This document shows positions 25,801-33,349 of a stretch of 38,168 bases of DNA, piece by piece. The translations under genes were made by a program, and so were the position numbers. Origin of the DNA: Lachnospiraceae bacterium (GTDB taxonomy: Bacteria > Bacillota > Clostridia > Lachnospirales > Lachnospiraceae). The first letter of the stretch is position 1. Each line of letters opens with the position of its first letter. The notes under the pieces are model-generated. The model was not told the origin of the DNA. It saw only the letters and a program-made list of their open reading frames with translations, and searched no databases. Location of the stretch: the NCBI GenBank assembly GCA_910574285.1, contig CAJTAL010000043.1, forward strand, positions 1-38,168, written 5' to 3'.

Positions 25801-25980
25801 TTCCAACTCGGTAATCTGAGCGCGCATTTTTTCCGATACGGCAAGTCCTGCCGCATCATCCGCAGCCTGCTGTATCCGGAAACCTGAGGAGAGCTTTTGC
25901 AGATTCTTTGCAATTGCGTTGTCAGTATTCCTCTTCTCACGCAATGCATACAAGGCAGGTATATTGGTTTGGATTATCAT
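22891..25980 (-). CDS. Giant flagellin with about 800-residue variable region
   Basis: A 1029-residue flagellin. Residues 1-140 are a typical D0/D1 N-terminal domain, including the RRARELCLQASNGT helix that matches the TLR5-contact region of known flagellins. Residues 943-1029 are a typical C-terminal domain ending in FVLQMLR. Most flagellins have 250-550 residues; the excess is in the middle (about 140-940). That region is a series of beta-rich modules of similar type, with no HExxH metalloprotease motif of the flagellinolysin kind. Twelve Cys residues are present, including C62, C94, C948 and C956 in the conserved ends; flagellins normally have few or none. AAGGAGG lies 11 bases before the ATG. 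No other flagellar gene is in the window. Confidence 0.95.
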   Translation of the reverse strand: MIIQTNIPALYALREKRNTDNAIAKNLQKLSSGFRIQQAADDAAGLAVSEKMRAQITELERCELNVSEGIDIAQTADGALDEVGVMLRRARELCLQASNGTYSDRERRYMSEEINQIFGEVERITSTSRFNTIPLFQSIPNDSGESVYLYLEDFNKTADQQLWGEMDFVKNEDFAPPVEAKPATVTFQLEDSIGMKYPILLDKKSIKIGGITYTFRADASQNSYGTPRIISLKGIQTVKEAMEQLTKFSDIDKVDVDENTKTVTLTGSLDDYYYNVQANGTTSQYQAPDGNGEKKNSWLVENPVGKETLNEVDGSGIANNQPVYGKNLSLSYNMSNVKDPIDVANLRRNSLNIHISGANPEDARISYADIFTQTSGTITKENFINTVINKLKSTPPLDGANTTIKYTSPNLEISTSLPASASSSTRCYAYISESTEGKQEDTTKKPWKTDALDFTTSTTPPSAEVGGTFTVKIPDVSSFKVPFSFQLGSYHHVFYDSKDLTTPIKTDGTTMFSTGYYTNTHDISGKSPAEIRDEVVKMIKNYGGGSVKEQGNELIFSSNPNTPAPSFTIRGSIVEVRAAIPGSTAVLSGGNSNFSQEVSVPFSVEKPFDASKLIGTGFGINNGNGGSMYRWEFTDGTDLRSDYDDIDISGCKSFADLAAVMQTAIRAKGSFGNACSVKVDESKTPASLTIEWQRRCDSYSVSVSDGAEGVSGIVRDGPVQFSGGTIVGHEQKVLDFSSINTNNLDTLLGKGFRVNCATCEGEYINVYFCWKNDGSAPPSFTHNVTINGQNVTRTIHNIPVELSKVTSGDQIVKSIVDQVKPSLNHYTDMEVGDPATSLVIQDKRLGHVYDSSTGNEYIGSVESGVFTNFTYTVTKEEIAPPEPAEGELLDFRHCEVMIYAGQDGREEGLIPIHLPFLSLTQLRLNPPRLVDLTDKDQHPLELLKKIDCAHDSIADCRSVMGADYNRLEHAYQAVTNTTINLKDAESRIRDADMAGLMMEKIKNDILSQPQQSIIAQASKRPEFVLQMLR

Positions 25981-26049
25981 ATTGATTCTATCCTCCTTTT
26001 TGCCTTACCATGATTTTGTAAGAAACCGCAAGAAAATACTACGGAATTC

Positions 26050-26089
26050 GGAACCGCCGTATATCGCCGGTTCCGATGTCTATGACATC
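26050..26089 (-). promoter_or_regulatory. Two adjoining hairpins in the flagellin leader
   Basis: Arms 26050-26056/26068-26074 (seven pairs) and 26075-26080/26084-26089 (six pairs, three-base loop) stand side by side in the transcribed leader, about 70 bases before the start codon. Flagellin leaders in Firmicutes are often under CsrA control, which binds GGA in hairpins; here a GGA occurs at one hairpin base and in the ribosome site. A CsrA role is an inference. Confidence 0.6.
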
Positions 26090-26119
26090 TATCCGCAGCC
26101 GCTAGAAACTATTTGATTT

Positions 26120-26148
26120 ATTATACTACAAAAAAACACATTTTAAAA
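26120..26148 (-). promoter_or_regulatory. Candidate promoter of the flagellin gene
   Basis: On the minus strand a perfect TATAAT at 26120-26125 has only a weak -35 (TTTTAA, 17 bases upstream). A SigD-like alternative (CAAA, 15 bases, GCGGATAG) lies downstream of it at about 26090-26116 but matches the consensus only in part. The leader would be about 130 bases for the TATAAT version. Confidence 0.45.
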
Positions 26149-26209
26149 GATAACTTTACGTTTTATACCCGCATTTTCATATCCGACACAGTAAAATACC
26201 CTTCTTCTG

Positions 26210-27091
26210 TCAAAGACTCCCTGTCTCGAATATAATCCGCAGCTTTTCTCCTTCAAGCTCTGCCTTCACACTTCCCCCCATCTTCACAGCCAGTTCTTTT
26301 ACAATAAACATTCCAAGCCCGGAGGAACCTTTCCGCCGGGCTGAATCTGCCTTATAGAATCTGTCAAATATCTGTTCCGGATCAGGCTTACTGGTTTCCG
26401 ATACCAGATTTTCAAAAATCAGGCGCCGGTCTGTCTGCCGGATTACGATCCCGCCTCTGCCATGCAGCAACGCATTCTGAATCAGATTATGGAAGATCCG
26501 CCTGAGACATTCTTCATCCGCCCAAATCCTCAGGCTCTCTGATTCAAACTCCACTTTCGGAGCGATACCTTTCTCCTCGAATTGACGGTAGAAGCCCACC
26601 AGGCAGCCGCTCAAAAGGGGAAATACCTGTACCTCGGACAAATTCAGTTCGAATTCCCCGCCGGTAAGCCTGGTGTACAGAAACAATTCTTCTAACATAT
26701 CCCCCAGTTCTTTCAGACGTCCGTCCGCCGTCTGCAGGTAATGTTCCCGCCTCTCAGGGTCCGTACATTCCCGTGCAAGCTGCACATAACCCGCGGCGCC
26801 GGTAAGCGGCGTCCGGATATCGTGCGCCAGGCCTGTGATATTCTGTTTCAGATTCCTTTCGGCTTTCTCATACTGCATCTGGCTTTTAAACCATTGATGC
26901 TCAAGATCATTCAATTGCCTGCCAAGAGCCAGTATATCCCTCTGACGGCTCTGCAGTCCCAGCTTTATATGGCTTCCGCATTCAATTTCTTTTAGCTGCA
27001 TACACAGAGAGCGTATCGTCAGAATCATACGGACATACTGCAGCAGTAACAATATGCATATACTCCCCAGGATCATAAATGCTGACGCCAT
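26210..27091 (-). CDS. Sensor histidine kinase of the ABC-linked two-component system
   Basis: A 293-residue kinase with one N-terminal membrane helix (about 4-24) and no sizeable extracellular domain. The H-box has H90 (TGLAHDIRTPLTG), the N-box N206, the F-box is near 241-249 and the G-box is GSSGLG at 255-260. Such intramembrane-sensing kinases often work with ABC transporters in antimicrobial peptide response. GGGAGG lies seven bases before the ATG. It is the last gene of the unit, 73 bases after the permease; its likely partner is the response regulator at 30710-31441. Confidence 0.92.
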   Translation of the reverse strand: MASAFMILGSICILLLLQYVRMILTIRSLCMQLKEIECGSHIKLGLQSRQRDILALGRQLNDLEHQWFKSQMQYEKAERNLKQNITGLAHDIRTPLTGAAGYVQLARECTDPERREHYLQTADGRLKELGDMLEELFLYTRLTGGEFELNLSEVQVFPLLSGCLVGFYRQFEEKGIAPKVEFESESLRIWADEECLRRIFHNLIQNALLHGRGGIVIRQTDRRLIFENLVSETSKPDPEQIFDRFYKADSARRKGSSGLGMFIVKELAVKMGGSVKAELEGEKLRIIFETGSL

Positions 27092-27164
27092 CTTAAAACC
27101 TCCCGTTAATTACATATTTTACCGTCCGGCCGTTTTCCTGCTGCCCCATCGGCAGGCGGTCTTC

Positions 27165-27971
27165 CTATATATCCTGCCTTCTCAAGATCACTCCTGTAAC
27201 CGCCGAATATAGAATCAGGAACCCCGCACCCACCGCATACACATGCAGATCTTTCCAGGCAGTATATTCTCCCGGTCCCATGGCAAGAGTCAGGTATATC
27301 GAATATTTCAGCCAGTTTCCCATATGAAATGTGTTCATCAGCGTATACAACATCTGTACAATGATACCGCTGCTGAAAAGCACCGTCCCTATGGCTCCTG
27401 CCGCCACACTCCTTGACAGGACGCAGATCAGAATCACCAGCGCCGCAAACGCAGTCGTCACAAGCCATGCCCAGGACAGATAGAACACATAATCCCCCAA
27501 ATCCGCATACGGTACCATGTTTCCAAATAATCGGTTCGCCAGCAGTGTAAACAACAGATGCAGTATCAGATAGCAAAAATCAACGATTCCCGCCGTCATA
27601 ATCTTGCTTCCCACATAGTTCCACCGATTCTGACAGAGCGCCATCACATTTTTTATAAATCCGCTTTGAAAATCCGAACACACAAACAGCATAACCCATA
27701 CGCCGAATATCAAATTATATGATCCGCCGTCCAGACATGTCTGCCGGAACATCCCCAAAGTATCCATTCCTTTTAAGATATCAGCGAATTCTGCCGCTTC
27801 TGCTGCCGTAAGCATCCCGGCACGTATCGACAGTTCCTGCCCCTTGGGTACTGCCATAAGCCAAATCAATCCGAAGATCGCCGCCGTCGCAGCCAATAAG
27901 ATTCCAAAGCATATATATACCGATTTACTTTTTCTTACCCTGTACAGATCCATACGCAGCAGATTATACAT
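27165..27971 (-). CDS. ABC-2 type transporter permease
   Basis: About 268 residues with six membrane helices, a layout typical of lantibiotic/bacitracin-type ABC-2 permeases. The ATG at 27971 has AAGGAGG eight bases upstream and overlaps the end of the ATPase gene by eight bases, so the longer reading is unlikely. With the ATPase it forms an exporter, probably for antimicrobial peptides, regulated by the kinase that follows. Confidence 0.88.
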   Translation of the reverse strand: MYNLLRMDLYRVRKSKSVYICFGILLAATAAIFGLIWLMAVPKGQELSIRAGMLTAAEAAEFADILKGMDTLGMFRQTCLDGGSYNLIFGVWVMLFVCSDFQSGFIKNVMALCQNRWNYVGSKIMTAGIVDFCYLILHLLFTLLANRLFGNMVPYADLGDYVFYLSWAWLVTTAFAALVILICVLSRSVAAGAIGTVLFSSGIIVQMLYTLMNTFHMGNWLKYSIYLTLAMGPGEYTAWKDLHVYAVGAGFLILYSAVTGVILRRQDI

Positions 27972-28893
27972 ATCGACGCCCTCCTTCCATGCGGTCCAGG
28001 AAATATTCTTCCAGGTCCATACGGTGGAATCCTGACGCATACACGGCTACTTGATTCTCCACCAGCATCTGATTCAGCTCTGCCCCGTCTTTCACTCCAT
28101 ATAACCGAATGGACCTGTCGTCCGATACCTCCGCCTCTACATCCGGAAATGCCTCCTGGACCAAAGCAAACGCACGCCGCACATCCTGCACCTGGATCTG
28201 AAAATAGTCCTGGCATCTTTCCTCTAACTCTTCCCGGGTAATCTGCTCGATCAATTCTCCGTCCTTGATAATCCCGTAATTGGTAGCAATCTTACTTAGC
28301 TCCCCCAGAATATGCGAACTTACCAGAATCGTCTTTCCCTCTTCGTGAAGTTTTAACACCAACTGCCGAAGCTCCCTGATTCCCTCGGGGTCCAAACCAT
28401 TCAGGGGTTCGTCAAGAATTAACATGTCGGGGTTGCCTAATAAAGCAAGCGCCACGCCAAGACGCTGCTTCATGCCCATAGAGAACCGCTTTACCTTCTT
28501 CCGCCCGGTATCCTGCATTCCCGTGAGCCGCAGTACATCATTTGCACTCCGCTCGTCCGTAAGCCCCATACATCTTGCTTTCATCTCCACATTCTGCCTT
28601 GCCGTCATATTCGGATAAAGTCCCGCCGCCTCAATCAGCACCCCAAGCCTTCTCCTCACCGCCGGGTCGCTGACCGGTCCTCCGAACAATTGGATCTCTC
28701 CCCCTGTGGGACTTGCAAGCCCGCACAGCATCTTCAATGTCGTGGACTTCCCGGCGCCGTTTCTGCCGATAAATCCATATATCTCTCCTTCCCGGACCTT
28801 AAGATCCACATTCTTCACCGCTGCTTTATTCCTATACATTTTCGTAAGAGCCGCCGTCTCTATGGCAAATGTATTCTCTCTTCCTGTTCTCAC
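27964..28893 (-). CDS. ABC transporter ATP-binding protein (BcrA/CcmA type)
   Basis: About 309 residues. Walker A (GRNGAGKSTTL), signature (FSMGMKQRLG), Walker B (DMLILDEPLNGLD) and the His switch (VSSH) are complete, followed by an 80-residue C-terminal extension typical of BcrA-like ATPases. The GTG at 28893 fits the domain start and has AAGGAG upstream at a somewhat long 11 bases; the longer ATG reading has no ribosome site. It is preceded by phased direct repeats at 29012-29051. Confidence 0.9.
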   Translation of the reverse strand: MRTGRENTFAIETAALTKMYRNKAAVKNVDLKVREGEIYGFIGRNGAGKSTTLKMLCGLASPTGGEIQLFGGPVSDPAVRRRLGVLIEAAGLYPNMTARQNVEMKARCMGLTDERSANDVLRLTGMQDTGRKKVKRFSMGMKQRLGVALALLGNPDMLILDEPLNGLDPEGIRELRQLVLKLHEEGKTILVSSHILGELSKIATNYGIIKDGELIEQITREELEERCQDYFQIQVQDVRRAFALVQEAFPDVEAEVSDDRSIRLYGVKDGAELNQMLVENQVAVYASGFHRMDLEEYFLDRMEGGRRYV

Positions 28894-29011
28894 AGCTTCT
28901 TTCTCTCCTTTCCTGCACTCGCCGGCTGCCGGCATCACAATAACAAACCTTGAGCAACTCTGACAGCCCATCAACTTACTTACTGCCTTACAAATAGCAG
29001 TCTAATACAAG

Positions 29012-29051
29012 AAAGTTTAAAAAGCACTCAGAAAAGTTTAAGAAAGTTTAA
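29012..29051 (-). promoter_or_regulatory. Phased direct repeats upstream of the ABC operon (probable response-regulator site)
   Basis: AAAGTTTAA occurs three times on the plus strand, at 29012-29020, 29033-29041 and 29043-29051. The steps are 21 and 10 bases, close to two turns and one turn of the helix, so all copies face the same side. OmpR-family regulators bind such direct repeats. The array ends at the stop of the upstream AAA-ATPase gene and about 120 bases before the ABC ATPase start. No clear -10 could be assigned. Confidence 0.6.
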
Positions 29052-30655
29052 AGTATTTCCACCTTGCAAGAATGCTCTTTTGTCTTCTTATCATATCCGA
29101 TTCCCACCGCAAGAACCTGACCTGTAAATCCGGACGTTTCTCCAATCCTGCCTTGAAACCTCAGTATATAATCCTTTTCTTTAATCTGTTGAATCGCCTC
29201 TTCTGGTGTGTGATCCACCTTGAGTTCCAGAATAATTCCTATCCCATTAGTTCTGTATGGATAAAAGATAAAATCAACAAACCCTTTTCCTGCTTTATCT
29301 TCCCGCTCTACTCTATATCTGTCACGCGCCGCAAGATAAACCAGATTGACCACTGCCGACAATTCAACCTCATTATTATACGTCAAAATCGGAGTTTCGG
29401 TATTATGAACATATTGCAGAATTTTCGCCATTGTCTCGGTATCACCCGCTAACGTTGCCTTCAACATCTTGGCAGATTCCTTTGCCAAACGATATACATA
29501 TCCAAAAGCTTCTTTATTCAACAGCAATTCTTCAAATTTTACCATCAATTCTTTATTTGGTATAAATACCTCCCCGTCTTCATAAGTAAGCAGTCCATAA
29601 ATCACCATTGCAGAATATATCTGATCCTTTGTCACCAATTCCATAGCCGTTGCAGCATATTCCTGCATTCTTGCTTCTATATGTTCTCCCGAAACCATCA
29701 GAGCCATATCATCCCTGACCTCTTCTATATTATTTCTGATATAATAAAACACGGAATCATACGTTCCTGAACTGGTCCAATAGTTCGCTACCTGATTATT
29801 AGTCAAAGCGCTGACCACTGAACGTGGATTATACAGCCGTTCTCCCCCCATTGTATGGTAACCGTCATACCATTCGTCCAACTCTTCCCTGGTGATGCGA
29901 GGTTCTGCCGCCTCTAATCTGTACCTTTCATAGAGCTGTTCAACCTCCGAATGTAAAAAACCATAGTACTCTCCAAAACGGATCTTAGTAGCCATATCGT
30001 ATTCCAAAAACATATTCAGCTCCGATCCTTCTGAATATTTTGCAATCGGAAGGATTCCCGTCATATAGGCAAACTCAACGTAACTCTTCCCTTTAAGCAG
30101 TGATTTCAGAAACAGAAGATACTCCTGCTTATCCTCTTCTGTAATGAACGACATATGAAACAATGCATCCCACTCATCAATCACAAAGAGAAATTTCTGT
30201 TCCTTCTCCTCGAATATAAAAGACAGAAGATCCCATACCGCTTTACTCTGGTCCAGTTCCAGTTCCGGATAAGCCTGCGCAAGATCTCGGCAGAGCCCGT
30301 CTTCAATCCTTGAAATATAGCTTCTGTAATCACGGCACTCCTTCGGGACCTCACTGCAGTCCAGATAGATAACTTCATGCCGGTTCAAATGTTCTTCATA
30401 CCCTTTCGATTCTGCAATTGCCAGATGTCCAAATACATCCCTGCTGTCTCTCGCCTTCCCGAAAAACGCGCCGATCATATTAGCCATTACAGTCTTCCCA
30501 AAACGGCGCGGCCTTACAATACAGAAAAAACGCTGTTCACGCCCCAGCGCCGGAATCAATTCTTCTATCAGGGCCGATTTGTCCACAAAATATGGATCCT
30601 GTGAAATCATCTTGTATTTATCATATGGAGCAATACTGTTTAAAAATAATCCCAT
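29048..30655 (-). CDS. AAA-ATPase-like/PD-(D/E)XK nuclease superfamily protein
   Basis: About 535 residues. An N-terminal AAA-ATPase-like domain has a P-loop variant (RPRRFGKT, about residues 48-55) and a Walker B-like FLFVIDEWD. The C-terminal 100 residues have the PD-(D/E)XK_9 pattern: VDFIFYP followed by IILELKVD (the Glu-x-Lys pair). Such two-domain proteins are common in gut Clostridia and Bacteroidetes and their function is not established. The ATG at 30655 gives the canonical start MGLFLN with AAGGAG 11 bases upstream. It separates the response-regulator gene from the rest of its two-component/ABC unit. Confidence 0.9.
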   Translation of the reverse strand: MGLFLNSIAPYDKYKMISQDPYFVDKSALIEELIPALGREQRFFCIVRPRRFGKTVMANMIGAFFGKARDSRDVFGHLAIAESKGYEEHLNRHEVIYLDCSEVPKECRDYRSYISRIEDGLCRDLAQAYPELELDQSKAVWDLLSFIFEEKEQKFLFVIDEWDALFHMSFITEEDKQEYLLFLKSLLKGKSYVEFAYMTGILPIAKYSEGSELNMFLEYDMATKIRFGEYYGFLHSEVEQLYERYRLEAAEPRITREELDEWYDGYHTMGGERLYNPRSVVSALTNNQVANYWTSSGTYDSVFYYIRNNIEEVRDDMALMVSGEHIEARMQEYAATAMELVTKDQIYSAMVIYGLLTYEDGEVFIPNKELMVKFEELLLNKEAFGYVYRLAKESAKMLKATLAGDTETMAKILQYVHNTETPILTYNNEVELSAVVNLVYLAARDRYRVEREDKAGKGFVDFIFYPYRTNGIGIILELKVDHTPEEAIQQIKEKDYILRFQGRIGETSGFTGQVLAVGIGYDKKTKEHSCKVEIL

Positions 30656-30709
30656 AATACGATTCACTCCTTAACTTTTTCTTCATTAATTCATTAATAA
30701 TATAGAAAT

Positions 30710-31441
30710 CTAAGATAATTTAAACCCCATTCCCCACACCGTCTGAATATAACTGTCTGTCTTGCTTCTCTTTAATTTGGAACGAATATTACTGATATGC
30801 ACGTTGATCGTCTTATCCTCCGCCAGATATTCCTCTCCCCATGCATACTCATAAATCATCTGCTTTGTAAACACTCTTTTCGGATTGCGGATCAACAACT
30901 CCATAATCAGAAATTCATGACGAGTCAGCTCTATCTGTTCACCTTTCGCCGTCATCTCCCGCGTATCCGGATTCAATGTCCATTCCCGGTATGAGTATAC
31001 TGTCTGCCCATAAACCGCCTGACCGGACACCGTATTCTCTCCTCCAGAACATTCTGAACCGCCTGAACCGTCTGAACCGTAACACTTCCTGCGGCGGCGG
31101 AACTGCACCTGTATCCGCACCAGCAATTCCGGAAGGTCGAAGGGTTTACAAAGATAGTCCTCCGCCCCCGCCGATAATACCTCCACCTTACTGTCAAGTC
31201 CACTCTTTGCGGACAGCACGATGACCGGAATCTTCTTAGAAAATACAGCCACCAGTTCCTCCCCGGAGATACCCGGCAGCATCAGATCCAGAAGCACCAG
31301 GTCATAATCTTCCATAGAGAATAATAATTTCGCTTCACTGCCGGAATAAGCCTGTGTACACACATATCCGTGATCCTCCAGATATTCCTTCAGCATCTGG
31401 TTATTCTTCGCGTCATCCTCCACAATCAAAATCTTCTGCAT
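30710..31441 (-). CDS. OmpR-family response regulator
   Basis: About 243 residues. The receiver domain has the acidic pair D9/D10, phospho-acceptor D52 (LLDLMLPG), S77 and K79. The C-terminal winged helix is of the OmpR/PhoB type (EQIELTRHEF). The linker between them (about 118-150) is long and rich in Gly and Ser, coded by 9-base repeats. The ATG at 31441 matches the conserved start MQKILIVEDD; the ribosome site is GGGAG, five bases upstream. It likely works with the kinase at 26210-27091 on the ABC genes between. Confidence 0.92.
   Translation of the reverse strand: MQKILIVEDDAKNNQMLKEYLEDHGYVCTQAYSGSEAKLLFSMEDYDLVLLDLMLPGISGEELVAVFSKKIPVIVLSAKSGLDSKVEVLSAGAEDYLCKPFDLPELLVRIQVQFRRRRKCYGSDGSGGSECSGGENTVSGQAVYGQTVYSYREWTLNPDTREMTAKGEQIELTRHEFLIMELLIRNPKRVFTKQMIYEYAWGEEYLAEDKTINVHISNIRSKLKRSKTDSYIQTVWGMGFKLS
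31054..31080. repeat. 9-bp tandem repeat in the response-regulator linker
   Basis: Three units at 31054, 31063 and 31072, each CTGAACCGN, encode a Gly-Ser-x step on the minus strand. Because the unit is nine bases, gain or loss keeps the frame. Confidence 0.85.
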
Positions 31442-31473
31442 ATCATCTCCCGGCTTTCTGATTATATCTTTTC

Positions 31474-32367
31474 TCAAAACGGCAATGTCATCTGCGTAAC
31501 CTTATACGGCCTCTTATACTGGCTGATAATATCCTCCATACGATACACAATCTGCCTCTTCCTGCACTCCTCCGAAAAATATTCCCATAACTTTCTCGCG
31601 TTCGGACTGATACATTCGTAATATTCCCCATACTTTTTCTGATAAGCCTCTATAAGACCTTCCCCCGGAAATAATTCATCAAGCTTCTGATAATACCACA
31701 CCCTCTGGTTCCCCCGCAGAGTCATACCGAATGCAGGATAGATAAATCTTGCCCCGGCTTCTTCGGCTCTTCGGATTATCTCGCCGATATTGTCCCTGTT
31801 ATCCTCTATAAAAGGCAGGACCGGCATAAGAAGAATCCCTGTATACAAGCCCGCCGCGGAAAGCTTTTTCATCGTCCCGAATCTATCCGACGGACGCGAG
31901 ACACGCGGCTCTATCTTTGCCGCCAGATCATCCTCCGCCGTCGTCACCGTAATCTTCAAAAGTACCGGCGAATGATCCGCGATACTTTGCAGCACGTCAA
32001 TATCCCGTTCCAACAGGGAACTCTTTGTCGCTATGGCCGCGCCGAATTCAAATGCGTCGCACAATTCCAGCGCGTGACGTGAAAGCTTAAGTTTCCTTTC
32101 AAAGGGATTATAGGGATCGCTCATAGCCCCGGTTCCTACCACGCCTCTTCTTGTCTTTCTGCGTAAGTCATTCCGGATAATCTCAAGCGCATTCTCCTTG
32201 GCGCGCACCTGGTCAAACCGATCGACTCCATAGCAATCCGAACGGCTGTCACAGTAAATACAGCCATGACAACACCCTTTGTAAATGTTCATATTATAAT
32301 CGATCCCAAACCATTTCGAAGGAGCTTTTGTCTTCGTAACAATCGTCTTTGCGGAAATATATTCCAT
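31474..32367 (-). CDS. SPL family radical SAM protein
   Basis: A 297-residue radical SAM protein with the cluster motif C32-x3-C36-x2-C39 (GCCHGCIYCD), as in the spore photoproduct lyase-like group (COG1533). It is smaller than true SplB and its substrate is unknown. GAGAGG lies nine bases before the ATG. It is 32 bases upstream of the response-regulator gene and may be co-transcribed with the DUF1835, HD and yaaA genes before it. Confidence 0.88.
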   Translation of the reverse strand: MEYISAKTIVTKTKAPSKWFGIDYNMNIYKGCCHGCIYCDSRSDCYGVDRFDQVRAKENALEIIRNDLRRKTRRGVVGTGAMSDPYNPFERKLKLSRHALELCDAFEFGAAIATKSSLLERDIDVLQSIADHSPVLLKITVTTAEDDLAAKIEPRVSRPSDRFGTMKKLSAAGLYTGILLMPVLPFIEDNRDNIGEIIRRAEEAGARFIYPAFGMTLRGNQRVWYYQKLDELFPGEGLIEAYQKKYGEYYECISPNARKLWEYFSEECRKRQIVYRMEDIISQYKRPYKVTQMTLPF

Positions 32368-32423
32368 CTTAATAAACCTCTCAGAAATATCGGTTATCTA
32401 TTATTATTATTATCTATTATTAT

Positions 32424-33314
32424 CTACCCTCTGCTATCATAAATCATCCTTGCATACTTGTTCTTTGAATCCTCAGCTATACAGATTCTCCCCTGCCGGA
32501 TAAAATGTTCGATTCGTTTTGCATACCACCAGTCTCCAACGCTAAGCTGATAATACCCAAGAATATCTCCGATCAGTCTGGCCTGTTTGACCGGCCTGCG
32601 TGTAAGCCTCTTCCAAATCAGGAAATCATAGAAATCCTCAGGAACACCTGCTAATCTTCCATTTACCACCGCACGGAGAGGGCTGTTATCACTCACTAAT
32701 TCACTCCATTCACTGGCATACATACGAACCTCCTCTCCGGAAAGTTTCTTCTCATGAGACAGGAACCCTGCGAATTCCTCTGCCGCAACCTCGCCCCAGT
32801 TCTTATATACAGTGATGCAATTCTCCCGAACTACGTATTCCGGGAGTTTCACTGCACGTATCTCATTCTCGTATTGTCTCAGAGTCTGGCACAGATGACA
32901 GAATCCGCATCTGGAATAAGGCGCGCCGCTGTACCATATCCTGACCGCCTCCCCGTCGTCCAGGAACCTTTTCAGGCGGCGCAATTCCTCTGCGTAAACG
33001 TCTCCGGTCCTCCTTAGTTCTTCCTCCGTCTCTTCATCCTGTTCCCACTGATTCTGAGCATACATGGAATAAATCAATTCTTTCCGATAGGAACTGTCCG
33101 CCGGCTCTTTGATATCCCCCACATCCAGCATGAAACCAAGGCAGATCACTTCCTCGGACGTTCCTTCGATCCATCCTGCAAAAGGTTTCCTGGGCGGTTT
33201 CTTCTTTCCCGCCATCCACACGGCCGTAGGACCGTTGACAGTCCCGATTATTACCTTATTCTTTGCCGCTTTCATAGAAGCCGCTTCACTCTCGCCAAAC
33301 AATATCTCTATCAT
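32424..33314 (-). CDS. DUF1835/DUF3658 domain protein
   Basis: A 296-residue protein. Residues 1-130 look like DUF1835 (start MIEILFGESEAASMK) and residues 240-290 like DUF3658, a winged-helix-like end (LIGDILGYYQLSVGDWWY). This pairing is frequent in Firmicutes; its function is unknown. A Cys pair (CGFCHLC, about 147-153) is notable. GGAGG lies five bases before the ATG. A short run of TTA-type trinucleotides (about 32397-32425) lies just past the stop. Confidence 0.78.
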   Translation of the reverse strand: MIEILFGESEAASMKAAKNKVIIGTVNGPTAVWMAGKKKPPRKPFAGWIEGTSEEVICLGFMLDVGDIKEPADSSYRKELIYSMYAQNQWEQDEETEEELRRTGDVYAEELRRLKRFLDDGEAVRIWYSGAPYSRCGFCHLCQTLRQYENEIRAVKLPEYVVRENCITVYKNWGEVAAEEFAGFLSHEKKLSGEEVRMYASEWSELVSDNSPLRAVVNGRLAGVPEDFYDFLIWKRLTRRPVKQARLIGDILGYYQLSVGDWWYAKRIEHFIRQGRICIAEDSKNKYARMIYDSRG

Positions 33315-33349
33315 ACAGCCCTCCTCTGGAAATCATCAATCCCATCTTA

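Noticed and set aside
22891-25980. Possible flagellinolysin (metalloprotease domain inside flagellin)
   Set aside because: No HExxH motif was found; the nearest string, GHEQKVL, does not fit.
26090-26116. SigD promoter for the flagellin gene
   Set aside because: CAAA-N15-GCGGATAG matches the -35 at three of four and the -10 at six of eight positions; too weak to call as a feature.
27106-27576. 156-residue minus-strand open frame overlapping the ABC-2 permease
   Set aside because: It is another frame of the permease gene, which has good helices and a perfect ribosome site.
32397-32425. Run of TTA/ATT trinucleotides
   Set aside because: It is a short imperfect AT-rich run between two genes and shows no further structure.
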